A program made the position numbers and the translations under genes. A DNA stretch of 64,000 nucleotides from assembly GCA_021442155.1 (NCBI GenBank), contig CM038232.1, forward strand, positions 65,019,555-65,083,554, given 5' to 3'. Shown in pieces: positions 25,180 through 36,742 of this stretch. This DNA is from Cymbidium sinense. Lineage: Eukaryota > Streptophyta > Magnoliopsida > Asparagales > Orchidaceae. A model generated the notes under the pieces. That model did no database searches. It saw nothing but the letters and a program-made list of their open reading frames with translations, and had not been told where the DNA came from. Every line of letters starts with the position of its first letter. Position 1 is the stretch's first letter.

Positions 25180-26050
25180 ATTAGGACATGTTTGGGTCTG
25201 GTTTGACAAAGTCTTAGGGTCCCATAAGTTGGTTTGAAGTAATTTGTCTTTGATTGGTCAAATGGGTTTCATTTGGGCTAGGTTAGGTTAGGTTGACTAA
25301 TTAGTCAAATTGGGTCAAACCAAGAGCTTCTTTAGGTTCATATGATGATTTGGGATGTTTTAGTTCAATTAATTTAGATTGGTTTGGCCTAGGTTTGGAT
25401 CTCACTCATTTGGATTCAAAAGGGTCAAATTGGTCAAGACAATTTGATCAATTTGACTAAATTAGGTTGGGTTAGGTATTGAGTCAAGTTCAATTGGTTG
25501 ATTGAAAATGATTGTAGGCTTTGGTTTTGTTTAATTTAGAATTAATTTTAATTGTGAGCAATTTGATATTTTAAGTCAATTTGGGCTAGGTTGAGTCAAG
25601 TTGACCAATTGATCAACTTAGGCTCAATCATGGCTTTGGTCAAGTTCAATAAGTGATTTAGAATGAACTTGGGCCATTGGTTGCAATCAATTTGGATTAA
25701 ATCATGATTTGACCATTTTGGCTTTTATAGGCCTATTTGGGTCAACTTAGGTCAAGTGACCAATTAGGCTTGGTTTGGCTCAATTGATGATTTGGTCATG
25801 TTCAATCATTGATTATGAATGGGTTTGAGTTAATGGTTTTAATCAATTTGGCATATGATAAATTTTGGTTAGTTTGGGTTTCAATTGAGCTAAATGTTGA
25901 CTTGGTTAAAGGCTAGGTTTAACTTGATTAGACCCAATTCAACGTGGTTGATCACCCCATCATGATTGCTGATCGTGATTGAGGTTTAGATGGGCTTAGT
26001 TCAATCCAATTTGGGTTGGATTAGAATTAGCTCAAAAGGTCAGGTCACAG
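25180..26050 (-). repeat. LTR subrepeats rich in GGTCAA motifs
   Basis: Degenerate tandem units of roughly 140-190 bases, with recurring phrases near 25270, 25430, 25580 and 25735 (plus-strand GGGTCAA..TTGACTAATT.. and TTGATGATTTGG-like parts). They are present in shorter form in the solo LTR near 6790-6960. They help to explain the length of this LTR. Confidence 0.6.
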
Positions 26051-26229
26051 TCAAGTGAGCCTAAATGAGTTATTGGCTTGATCAAGATTTGATTTAAGTT
26101 TTGGTTGAACCCATATGGATTAGGATTGAAATATAAATCTAATTGCAATTGGTTTCAAGTCAAATGGGTTTTGGTTCATATGATAATTTCAAGTCAAAAG
26201 GGTCAATTTGGGCTTGATTTGGGTTGACT

Positions 26230-26900
26230 TGGATTTGGTTTGATAATGGTGGTCTATGTTTATATTTGGATCAATGATTGAAGGAATGATTGAATCATGA
26301 AGAAATCCATGAGTTTTGAGTTGATTTGGGTTTCATTTAGCCAAGTTCAAAAGTTTGGCTAAAAGGGCTAAACTTGGGAATTTGATTTGATTTGAGTTTG
26401 GTTTTGGTCATTTGAATTTATATTTCATTTATATTTGTGAATATAAATGAAGATATAAATGGTTATGAGAAAATCACTTGAGTTTGGAGTGATTTGGAAG
26501 CAAATTTGATTAAGCTTAGGGATGTAGGTCAAAAGGGCTAACTTGGGTTTTGATTTGGTTTGATTTATTTTTGGTAATTGGAGGTGGATTTCATTTATAT
26601 TTATGAGTATAAATGCAGGAATGATTGGTTTGTAAAGAAATCAATCATGTTTTGGTTGATTTGGATCAAGATTTGATTAGGTTTATGGAGATGGGTCCAT
26701 ATGGCTTAAGAAGGGTTTTGATTTGGTTTGATTCATTTTGATTTGATTTGAATTATTTGACTTTGGATTTCATTTATATTTATGAATATAAATGAAGGAA
26801 TGATTGATTTATGAAGAAATCAACCAAGTTTGAGTTTGTTTGAAGGAGTTTTGGGTAAGCACATGAAGGTGATTCATATGGCTTAGGGAAATATTTTGAA
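26230..26900 (-). repeat. LTR subrepeats of about 170 bp with a small hairpin
   Basis: Four units start near 26255, 26425, 26592 and 26770. Each contains CATTTATATT-tatg-AATATAAATG, a ten-base perfect hairpin arm in the best copies, followed by GAAGGAATGATTGA and GAAGAAATC. The solo LTR has two units (about 7095 and 7260) and the LTR start of B has one (about 57735). Confidence 0.7.
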
Positions 26901-27368
26901 ATTTGGACTTAATCATGGGTTTCAATCACTTGGAGTTTAGAATTGATTTAAGATTTGGAATTTTATTTGAGATTGAATTTGATAATTGAGAAAATCAATT
27001 AGATTGGGGTTGATTTGAATTTGGTTAAGGCTGAGTCCATAAGATAAAATCAAAAGGCTTACGAAGGGATTCAGAGTTTTAATTTAGTGATGGATTTGAA
27101 TCATTCGATAGTTGGATTTGATTTTGGAATTTGAATTTGAAGTTTGGTTTGAAATAATAAAGTAAGGATCGGGTTTGGGCTATAGAGTAGGCAAGTCTTC
27201 CTAAATCCCTAAGGCACAACCTATTCATATGAATAACTCTTCTAAGTCTCTAGGGTTAAGTGTTCACCTAATCACTAGAAGTGTCTTATACTAAGAACTC
27301 TTAGTGTCTATAAGAGTCCTAGACTATGATGAGGAAGTTGAGAGCTCACTCCAAAAGTGAGGTCAACA

Positions 27369-29840
27369 AAGGCATAGGTGTGGTGTAACAAGGCACACCA
27401 CACATATTGAAAGATCAACAACGTCGAGGATCACAACACTAACAAAATGATCTACTCTAAAGCAGGTGTAGAAGGAATCAAGATCTTAGTGCAATGCAAC
27501 TCACTCATGCCAAGGGAATAAGAGAGGAAGAAGGGATACACCAAGGGATCAAGCATGTGAACCTTTCGCTAGGGAAGTAGGTTCAAGTTATCCACTATGG
27601 ATAAGAGGTTTGGATTTGAATGTAAGGTATGATTTGGGTAGAGTATCCATTGAGGATTAAGATGTATAACCCACCAGGGATAGATGCATGAACCTTCCAC
27701 TAGAGAAGCATGCTTAGGTTATCCACTAGGGATAACGAGGGTTTGAAATTCTTTTGAGGGTGCACTCGCTGGGGAATGCAAGTTTTATGACTCCACTGAG
27801 GAGTTGGGATGATTGATGTCTCACTGGAGAGAAATTGATTGATTGTTTATTTAAGTTTTGAATTTTGAGATGGACCCTGTCATTTTGCAATGGATCACAC
27901 TGAGAAGGGGCTATGTCGGCATTGGCCTATCTCAGATTTACCAATCCAAAGGGGTAGTCCACCAGCCACATGGTAGAACTATCCGACCCTTTCGGTGTAC
28001 AATGACTATGCTAGGGAGAAAGCGTAGTAGACTTACATCTCTAAAAGTAAGGGGAAACTGTTGGGGTGATCTATTAGACATAACAAATCAACGACACAGG
28101 GGGACTTCTTGAATGAATGCCATTGGGGACTTATATTCAAGTAGTTGAGATAATGTCATTTGATTGAATTGCATTTGTTTTAATTTCATTTGATGGATCC
28201 CGTCGGTTTGCGATGGATACACTAAGAAGAAGTTAATATCAGCCTAGTCTTGTCTTAGATTGGCAAATCTAAAGGGATAGTCTACCAACCATGGGGTAGA
28301 ACTAACCAACCAAAGGGCTGTCATTCAATTTACAATGATCAAGTTAGGAAGAAAGCGTAGGGATGCACATCTTCCTAAATAAGGAACCACTAGGGTGATC
28401 GGTCTCTTGTGCAAGAAATTGACCTCGACCTAAGCCTGCCCATCGATTTGCAACGGTCATGCTAGAAAGAATGTGTAATGGTTATATCTTTTAAAGCAAA
28501 AATGACCATAGGGGTGACTTGTCGATGGCACAATAAGTTGAACCCAACCTAAGGGTGACTATTGAGACAGTGCCGACCTGGGGAATTATCTCAACTCAAA
28601 GTAGTCATGAAATTCCTATAGGGAGTTTTGCTAACACTACCCTAAAGAGAGGATGCCTGCTCGAGAAAAGGGCCATTGTGGGCTTGAATTCCTAATCCAT
28701 AAGCGAAGATATATTTTGTTTATTTTATACCTGTTGGTTTGCGAGGGACCACACAAAGAAAGAGCTTATATCAACCTAGTCCTATCTCATACTTACTGGA
28801 CTAAGGGAGAATATGCGCATCCGCTAAACAAATTCTCCTACCACAAGGGTGGCTACTAGGAAAGGGGGACTATCCAATCCAAGAGTAACCGGGATAGTGT
28901 CTAAATGGGGTCGCTAAGGATATGATCCAAATAGAGTGCCCACAGAGGAGGTGTTGCTAGGGGCATTATCCAAAACTCTATAAAAGAAAGCTTGTAGGTA
29001 TTTGGTGGCCAACTCAAGGAGAAAGCGCGAGGACTCACATCTGCCAAGAGTGGTGTATCCACCGGGTGGGTCACCGTTAGCATGGAGATATCCAACCAAC
29101 TAAGGTACCCGTCAGCTTGTGACAATCAATCTAGAAAGAATACGTGTAGACTTACATCTCTCAAAGGCGATTCGGGATAGTCATCTTTGGCTCGACATGG
29201 GCTATCCAACCTAGGGCGACTACTAAGTGAGGAGTCCAATGTAAGGACCAAACCCAAGCTTGAAGTAGTCAAGAGGAAAGGAGCCACTAGGTGAGTTACC
29301 CTAAATCTCAAATATACTCGACCTAATTAGTGCATGATGGCTAGTTCAAGAAGAAAGCATGTAGGGTTACATCCTCTTAAATGAAGTCAACATGGGGTAG
29401 CTTACTGGCTGAGCAGTAAAACCCACCAAACTAACAAGGCGCTCGTTATTTTGCAATGGTCAAGTCAGGAAGAAAGTGCGGGGACTCACATCCACCACAC
29501 AAATGACCACTGGGTGACATACTAGCAAGGTAAAAATATGTTCACAGGCGACTAATGAGTGAGTGGGGCTTGCTCCCACATCAAAGTAGCTCGAGATAAA
29601 AGATATATATTTGTTTGTGTTGTGAGAGAAGGAATAGGATGTTGCTTGGGTTCTCTTAAAACTAACTTAGTAGCATTGGAAGATTGAATGTAATTTATGT
29701 TTGTGTTGTCGAGGGATAGGATAAACGGTTCTCACCTACCCTAAACATATCATGGCGATTCACAAGAAAAGATGTTTAACACATAAGAGGTGGAATTTGA
29801 TATGAAAAGAAGTTTTATTGATTATTATTTTAAATAAGAT
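27369..29840 (-). repeat. 3' UTR of element A with repeat arrays
   Basis: Non-coding tail between integrase and 3' LTR, matching 54171-57250 of B in reverse. It contains many degenerate copies of a unit with GCAATGGTCA, AGGAAGAAAG and GACTCACATC (for example about 27980-28040, 28330-28380, 28450-28500, 29010-29050, 29450-29495). Next to the LTR is a second repeat with GAACCTTCCACTAG-like phrases (27558 and 27686). Just before the LTR is a hairpin GGTGTGGTG/CACACCACAC (about 27377-27405). Short open frames are not conserved. Hypervariable repeat-bearing 3' UTRs are known in Tat elements. Confidence 0.75.
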
Positions 29841-31260
29841 TTATGGATAATATTTATTTTAGTAGAGCCCGTTGATTGGAAGCATAGGCCGCTCCCCTTT
29901 ACAGTTTATAAGTTGATAAGATCCTCCTTGGTAGGCCTTTTCTATGGCGAAAGGGCCTTCCCAAGTGGGTTCAAACTTACCTCCATCTTTCAACGGGTAA
30001 CAATTGGTCTCCTTAGAACTAAAATAAGCTCTCCTACTTGAAAACCTCTAAGGCGGACCAACTTATTTTGAGCTTAAATCATTTTGACTTTGTACAACTC
30101 AAGGTGCTGGCATGTCCTGAGGCGCCTCTCCTCCAAATCTTTGAGCTCTTCTAACAGCAGCTTGGCATTCTTTTCTATAGTAATCTTGCTACCCAGAGCT
30201 ATCCTTAGTGACGGGAGTTGGACTTATAATGGTAGAATGGATTCGGACACATACACTAAGGAGAATGGGGTAGATTGAGTTGGAGTTCTATATGTGGTGT
30301 GGTAGGCCCCCAAGGCTTCAACCAACTGCTCATGCCACTGTCTCTTATTATCATCGAGTTTCTTCTTCAATATTTGGATGAGAGTTTTGTTGAATGCTTC
30401 AGCTAGACCGTTTTCCCTTTAATAGCATATGGTGGAATATTTCCAATCTATGATGTGTCTCTGGGAAAAGCTGTTGATCTTGGTTCTCTTGAATGCAATA
30501 CCTTTATCGGATATAATTTATCGAGGCACCCAGAATCTATATACGATATGGTTTCTAAAAAATTAGAGTACATGCTGAGTTGTGACCTCTCTAAGTGCCT
30601 CCGCCCACTTGGAAAAATAGTCGGTGGAAGCTAGAATGAACCGATGACCCTTGGAAGAAGGAGGATTAATCGAACCCACTTTGTCAGTGCCCCAACACTC
30701 AAATGGCCACAAGGCCAAAGTAGGGTGTAGAATGTTGGGTGGTTGATGCAGGACCACACCGTGCACCTGACATTAGTAGCATCTCTTAGCTACATCCATG
30801 CAGTTTATAATCATCGAAGGCTAGTAGTATCCTAGTCTTTTGATCTTAGCTTTCATCTTTAGACCAGATTGGTGAGCTCTGCATAAACCAAAATGTACCT
30901 CGATCATGATCTTACGGGCTTCATGTTTGGCTAAATAACATAACCACATATGATCGAAAGACTCGATACAAGGTGCCATCCATGAGAGCATAGGAGAGAG
31001 CTCTTTGTTTCACCTGATAGGATAATGACTTCTCTTGAGGTAGTTTGGCTGTGCATAGGTAATCCCTGAATGGTTGCCTCCAAATTGACTCATCGTCCTC
31101 TTTGGCAATGGCAACCTCCCCTTTAAGAGAGAGTCTCTCGATGAGTTCAGCATCAATAAGGAATAAACTTGTCTATTTTAGACCCTTATTGGAATGGAAT
31201 CATCTTCCAGACATGCCAACTCTTTGACAAGCTTGGCCAATGCATCTTCTACAGCATTAT
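29841..31260 (-). pseudogene. int: Integrase remnant of element A
   Basis: Integrase inserts the DNA copy into the genome. Reading down the minus strand, a zinc-finger region (about 30900-30740) ends CQVHGVVLHQPP. The catalytic core shows ECWGTDKVGSINPPSSKGHR and STDYFSKWAEA (first Asp in GTDKVG), then IISDKGIAFK (second Asp; the usual SDNG has become SDKG) and NGLAEAFNKTLIQI (Glu). The C-terminal part shows LRGFQVGELILVLRRPIV and ends near KYYP before the stop at 29841-29843. It is broken by several stops and frameshifts, for example before IISDKG, so it is not functional. Confidence 0.85.
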
Positions 31261-31655
31261 CTCTTTGAGGAATCTTGTAGACAGTGACCAATGGGATCTT
31301 AGCCAATAACTCCATGGTGTACTTATGGTAATGATGGAGCTTAGGCTTTAGAATTTTGTAGGACCCAGTAATTTGGTTAATGACAAGCTGAGAATTCGCA
31401 AAGATGTTGATGCTCTAAACACATTGTGCAATGACTAACTCCAGATTGGCAATCGGAGCCTCATATTCAGCTTCATTGTTGGTGCATGGATTGGATAGAT
31501 GATATGAGAATCTAATCACATCGCGGTCTAGAGTCAGGATGACTATTCCTACCCCTGCCTTCCCTGGAAGAGTATATCATGGTTCTTCTTCTTTTTGAGA
31601 GGAAGTTGTACCATCAAAATACATCTCCCAATGGTGAAATTTAGTGTCCCCTAAA
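31261..31655 (-). pseudogene. Second (archaeal-type) RNase H remnant of element A
   Basis: This additional RNase H marks the Tat lineage. It opens EMYFDGTTSSQKEEEP (first Asp in YFDG, near 31635), followed by GKAGVGIVILTLDRDVIRFS and CTNNEAEYEAPI (Glu). The third acidic residue is lost: IFANSQLVINQI has Asn where SDSQ/GDSQ-type motifs have Asp. An internal stop precedes SINIFANSQ. It lies between the first RNase H and integrase, as in B. Non-functional relic. Confidence 0.82.
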
Positions 31656-32290
31656 TTCATGATTTGTTCATCAGGGAGGTCATCACTAAGCAGATAATCA
31701 GCTAAGAAATCTGTTAGTGCCTATCCTTTATCAACACGGAGGGGTATGAATGTGATGTCAAACTGCAACAAAATCATGGCCCATTGTGCCAACCGTCTAG
31801 ATACCATTGGTTGTGTCATGAGATATTGCAGTGGATTGATTCTAAGATCAGATTCACCTTATGAGAAAGAATATAATGCTGTAGCTTTTGGGATGCAAAG
31901 ATTAAAGCTAGGTAGTGCATTTCAATAGGTGGGTAGTTTGCCTCGGCAAGAATTAGACTATGATTGAGGTAGTAGAGAGCATTTTTTATCCTTCATTATT
32001 GGTTTAAGCCAACAAGGGACCAAGGGAGTCATCTAATATAGCGGTGTACAAGATCAAAGGCTTGCCCGGGATAGGGGCTGCTAGAACTAGTGGTTCTATC
32101 AGGTAGTGCTTGATGTCCTCAAAGCTATATTGACACTTATCATCCCACTTGAACTTAGCATCCATTTTGATAAGTGCTGAGAATGGCTGGCATTTTCTTG
32201 ATAATTTGGATATGAAGCATCTTAGATATGCCAACTGCCCTTGAAATGATCTGAGTTAAGTTAGACTTTTAGGGGGTGGCATTTATAAGA
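31656..32290 (-). pseudogene. First RNase H and connection region remnant of element A
   Basis: Continues from reverse transcriptase. FSALIKMDAKFKWDDKCQYS and FEDIKHYLIEPLVLAAPIPG (32175-32060) are typical of the segment joining polymerase and RNase H in Ty3/gypsy. Below about 32000 it keeps EMHYLALIFASQKLQHYIL and LADYLLSDDLP-like pieces in changing frames. Several frameshifts and stops are present. It normally degrades the RNA strand of the RNA/DNA hybrid. Confidence 0.78.
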
Positions 32291-33070
32291 TAGCCTTGAT
32301 CTTCTCTAGTTGATCTATATTCCATAGTGTCGGACAACAAACCCAAAGAATTGTCTCGAAGCCACTATAAATGCACACTTTAGGGGATTCATTTTGAGGT
32401 TAAATTATCTTAGTCATTCAAAAACTACTCTCAAGTTGAATAAATTGTCTTCCTTTTCTTTGCATTTGAATACAAGATCATCAACATAGCATTTAACTTG
32501 ATGGTGAATGAGTAAAGTGAAGATCTGAGTCATGGCCCGATGGTATGTAGCACCGACATTTTTAAGGCCGAAATGCATGACCTTATAACAATAGATTCCG
32601 ATCGGGGTTCAAAAAGTAGTATTTCTTTCATCCTCGAGGGCCATCTTAATTTAGTTGTAGCAAGATGAACCATCCATAAAGGATAATACTGCATGAGATG
32701 AGGCACTGTCCACCATCAATTTCGATATAGGAAGTGGAAATTCATCTTTAGGGCATGCCTTGTTAAGATCCCTAAAATCAATGCATATGTGAATTTGGTC
32801 ATTCTTTTTCTTAACTGGGATGACACTGACTAACCAGGTGGGATAATTTTCTTCCTTTATAAAGCCAGCATCGATCAGTTTCTTAATTTTAAAAGTGACC
32901 TGTTATTCAATTTCTAATCACATGCGTCTAGGAGCCTGCTTGATAGGGTTAGCGTTAGGTTCTATTATTAGTTTATGGACTCCTACATGAGGAGATAAAC
33001 TAGGCATTTCTTCATAACTCCATATGAAGCAGTCCATAAACTCAGCTAATAGCCTAACTAAGTCATTGCT
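32291..33070 (-). pseudogene. pol: Reverse transcriptase remnant of element A
   Basis: Order of motifs on the minus strand: HVGVHKLIIEPNANPIKQAP (near 32985-32930), DAGFIKEENYPTWLVSVIPV, then ICIDFRDLNKACPKDEFPLP, SFMDGSSCYNQIKMA, VGATYHRAMTQIFTLLIHHQ, and the polymerase active site YVDD (32477-32488). The region is broken by stops and small frame changes. Spacing of the motifs is that of a complete Ty3/gypsy enzyme, so the domain is full length but dead. It is the best family marker in A. Confidence 0.9.
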
Positions 33071-34300
33071 TTCTTCTTCATTCAATAAAGAACTGATGTA
33101 CGTCAGGGCGTGAATCTTCTTTTATTCCCATGTTGATTTCTTTGAGTTCATCAATGGTTAATTTGATTTCTTCTTCAAACTCTGGTGGTGCATCTTTGAC
33201 TTCAGGCTCATTTGGGTCAACTGAAGTTTCTAAACATGCCTCCTCATAAGAGTTAGCATGATTTGAGAAGAACCTATCAGACCCCAAATGAGTGGTGATG
33301 ACTAGGCAATGGTTGTTGTCATCGACTGGATCCACTGTGTCAAATCCCAGTCCTGATCCTGATTGAGAGTGTCTGGTTTGGTTGCCCCATAGTTTTTCAA
33401 AGTTGTTTGACCTGTGTTTAGACCAAGCATGTGGGATTAACCCCTTCTTCACTAAGTTAATAACACAAGGTGAATACCAATCAAATTAAATCTTTATCTG
33501 AACCATCCTCAAGTTCTACATCAACTTCTTGACTTGAGGATGATGCTCCCAACAAAACCTCTTGACGACATCGTGGATGACTTAGGGCCTCTTAACTACT
33601 AAACCTTCAACTTTCTGAGGAGAAAGTGAGGTTAGAGCTAAAGTTCCCAACTGCTGCTTGACTGCTTTACATAATGATCATTTAGATACATTCATGCTTT
33701 TCTTGGAGGCCTAGTCTTCACCACTATCTGGCTCAAACGTCACCTCCAAAGGGACCCATTGAGAGGGATTAGTCAGTGTGCTAATCATATGGGACTCATC
33801 GTTTGAACCTGACTCTCAGTCTATGTGGATTGTGGGGTACTCCTATGAGCTGGAACGTAGCTCCTATTGACTGACCACCAGCAAGGAGGTCTTCCACCTC
33901 TGGAACTACCTCTAGACTTGCCTCTTCCTCTGCCTAGTGGTGGCCAAGTCATCCTACCCATGTGTTCATATGGTGGAACAACCTGTGGGTGGAATCTAAC
34001 TTCTAGCTCTACCTCTTCCTCGGTGTCTGATTCTCGCTCACTTGTACTTTCTTTCTCTTTTTCTTTTTTCTTTTGTTTTTTTTCAATTTCTTTTTTTTTT
34101 TTTTTTTATTTTGAACTTTCACCAAGTTCATGAGAATAGATTTTTTGATTTGGAGGAAGATAGTAGGATACATCTTCATAAATCTCGACCTCTCTAATTG
34201 AGGATGGCTTTAAGTTTACTTTGACACAATACTCGATTCCACCTCTTCTGAATTTGATGCATTGATGCAAAGAGGATGGAACCATGTTGTTTTCATGTAT
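33071..34300 (-). pseudogene. Linker between protease and reverse transcriptase of A, with Lys/Glu-rich tract
   Basis: A poorly conserved part of the polyprotein. An open stretch at 33452-33078 reads SGSGLGFDTVDPVDDNNHCL and KDAPPEFEEEIKLTIDELKE, and B has the same sequence in decayed form (about 50570-50930). Further upstream (34115-34030) a T-rich plus strand encodes, on the minus strand, a very Lys- and Glu-rich segment. The same tract is A-rich in B (49900-49960). The role is unknown; this may be a flexible charged spacer. Confidence 0.65.
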
Positions 34301-34609
34301 CTAAGGCCTACTGAGAAAAGCAGTGAAAGATGTATTTGAATCGATTATGAAGAACTTGACTTCTATCTTCCAGTCATCTATCTCTAGTGGTAACATTATG
34401 GAGCCTAAATCTTGCTCACCATGTTCATTGAATCTTCTCAACATTATTCGATCTCCTCGAAGTTCAAAGATGTTGTTCCTTAAGTAAGCAAGGGTTTTTA
34501 GACTCATAATGTTCACTGGTGCACCTAAATCAACTAACACCCTAGAGAGTCTGAATCTGCCCATATCCACTGTGATGTAGACGGGACGGTTGTGCTCTGT
34601 TGTCCCCAA
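34301..34609 (-). pseudogene. Retropepsin (protease) remnant of element A
   Basis: An open stretch of 102 codons opens MGTTEHNRPVYITVDMGRFR and continues SRVLVDLGAPVNIMSLKTLA. It ends IIDSNTSFTAFLSRP. The family active site Asp-Thr/Ser-Gly is here Asp-Leu-Gly, one base from Ser (TCA to TTA), so the protease should be inactive. The rest of the fold, including a hydrophobic SIMLPLEI-like strand near the end, is preserved. Element B lost the same site in a different way (Glu-Ser-Gly). Confidence 0.85.
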
Positions 34610-35870
34610 AAGAAGATCTTCATCGGTGAATGTAACTTCATAGGCTTCTCTTCAAAAACATGCCCCCTCTCTAATAACGATCAGCTGAGCTAAGCATATT
34701 TCTAGATCAAGAAGGGCTTTGATCAATGACTCCGTCATCTCTCTAAATTAGATAAGGGCATCATATATGCTTAATTTAGCTAGCAACTTTCTTAGGTGAG
34801 CGAGAACATTGTAGTCAACTCTGGGTTAGTCCTCCACAAGCATATCCATTGGTGGAGCATCCTGTGGTGGGGCTTCTTGATGGATAGAACCAATGACTTG
34901 TTTACCCTTATCCTGAGGTTCTACCCTATGAGTTAGAACTTTGCCACTACGAAGGTTGACTTCAGTGACTTCATGAGATGGTTCAATGGAAAGTTCTACT
35001 TGCTTATCAGGTTCACCTAAAACTTCTCCTATAGGATCATCAGAGTCAGATGACTCCAAATCTATCTCAATGGGCGAACCTGCGTGATTTAGAAATGGGA
35101 AATCCATTTCAAAATCAGAAATGAGTGAATCAAAATTATTATAATTATTAGTACTTGGAGAGCTTTCTATAGGAATGAAATCATCAAGATCATCAAAAGT
35201 AGAGAGAATGTAAGCAAAATCAGTCTTCTTCTTCATTGATTTCTTAGTTTTAGATGAAGGCACAAAATAGAAATCAAGTGAAGTAAGCAGAGAGAGGAAT
35301 TTAGCAACCCCTCTCTCTGATGGCTACTAGAAGAAGAATAAAGGAAGGCGTGGTACGTAACTGGAAGGAGTGTTGTCGATCGGTGGTTGTACTAATGTGC
35401 TATCCAAAGCAAGTGGAAATTATTCTTTGCTCTTGTTCTCTCCCCCAGTTGTCTTTAGCAACTTGCAAACCTGTTAGAGGTTTAAAAGCTTGAGCACTGC
35501 AAGGGTAACTTTCTTATCTTAGAAATAATTTTCTTGGAGGTTAGAGATAGGGAGATATCCCAACCTTCCTCTATCTTGAGAAGATCACATGTATCCCTAA
35601 GGATTACCTTAATAGAACTAGAGGGTTATTTTAATAGGTATTCTTTAAGAATGACAATGACACCTGACTTGTAGCTATGCTCAAGCCAGTCTTTAAAGGT
35701 AAATCAATCTTTCAAGATATGACCTAGCATGTAGTGGCAGGGGAAAAAGTTTGGATCATGACTCCTGCCCACATCCTCTGGCCTCTTAGGCTCTAGAAAC
35801 TAAAAATGAGGCTTCTTTAAGTGGTTCTTAAAGATCTTCCTAACTACCTCCCTCTTGAATGAATAAGGTT
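34610..35870 (-). pseudogene. gag: Gag C-terminal region of element A
   Basis: Contains the zinc-binding-like segment MLGHIL.DxFTFKDWLEHSYK (about 35740-35660), in which the expected Cys after HILKD is replaced by a stop, and the Ser-rich PSSSIKVIL. Next is an acidic linker open over 145 codons (35263-34826) with SDFEMDFPFLNHAGSPIEID and EVTEVNLRSGKVLTHRV. Several frames join it to gag upstream and protease downstream. C and B have the same order. Confidence 0.78.
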
Positions 35871-36742
35871 TATTTAACTTGTTGCCAAGAGTAGGTAAGT
35901 GATAGTTGTCTGGTGGTGTATAGTAATACTGCTGATGATATTGTGGATGGAGATACTACTGAGCAGGCGAGGATGGAGGCCGCTGTGGAAATTGAGGTGG
36001 CCGATATGATGGCCAAGGCGGTGGCAAAGGAGGTGGTAGAGGAGGCTGCTGAGCTCGATGTCTGTCTAACTGAACTCTGGCTAGTTGTTTCCCCTTATCA
36101 ACTACTGTGACTGCCCCTGGTTTTTTTTAAATGCCTTGTATGGTCTAGGCTTGGTTGACTGATCGTAGAAATGTAACTGTTTGACCTCTCCTTGTAGACT
36201 ATCCGCCTTATTGATTAATTTCTCAAATGTGTTAATGGTGAACCCTTTAAGCATGAAGGCGATAGGTCCATGAGTATTCTTGAGTAGAATTTCAATGGCA
36301 TGTTGTTGGACAGTTATTGTTCACATTTTATACATAAATTATGCCATCTAAAAATGTAATCAGTAAGGGACTCACCGGGGTGTTGAGCTAGATCGCCCAC
36401 AATTACCCTTTGTTGAGCTCCAGTAAAACTCTTAATAAAGAGTTGCTCCAACTCAGCAAATATCTTCATTGAAATATTGGGTAGTTCAACATACCATTCA
36501 AATGTGATGCCTACCAAGCTACTTATGAAAAAGTAAAATAAGAGTGCATCGCTGCCACCGGCATTGCAACATTCAGCTCTGAAATGTGCTATGTGATGTC
36601 GGGGGATCCCACTGCCATCAAAAAATTTGAAGGACGGAGGCACAAAGCCCTTGGGGTATTGGACACCATCAAATTCCTCTGGGTAGGGTCTACCCTTTGA
36701 AACATATGAGCCACCATGGGCTTGTGCTAATGCAACCCTCAC
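35871..36742 (-). pseudogene. gag: Gag capsid-like domain and Pro-rich region of element A
   Basis: The best preserved gag part, open over 142 codons (36742-36314). It shows GRPYPEEFDGVQYPKGFVPP, FKFFDGSGIPRHHIAHFRAE, FEWYVELPNISMKIFAELEQ, FIKSFTGAQQRV and GESLTDYIFRWHNLCIKCEQ, the retrotrans_gag pattern. Below it come DSLQGEVKQ-like coiled residues and a Pro/Gln-rich stretch (about 36110-35940) beginning VVDKGKQLARVQLDRH. A frame change near 36314 separates the two. Confidence 0.85.

Larger units (their letters stand above)
18840..27368 (-). repeat. 3' LTR of element A, about 8.5 kb
   Basis: Read in coding (minus) direction it starts TGTTGACC at 27368 and ends near AAATACCATA at 18840. The same two ends delimit the 6.1-kb solo LTR at 1609-7716. 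Beyond 27368 lies the 3' UTR of A. It contains, in plus-strand order, the LTR-end block, a 240-bp tandem repeat (21640-22260), the GC-richer putative promoter (23890-24260), and two families of subrepeats (25180-26050 and 26230-26900). The length exceeds the few kb usual for plant LTRs, mostly because of these repeats. No protein-coding region is supported; the many short open frames are not conserved between copies. Confidence 0.8.

Noticed and set aside
33867..34133. 88-codon plus-strand frame with Ser/Phe-rich end
   Set aside because: It is antisense to the Lys/Glu-rich spacer of A and is explained by the T-rich tract.
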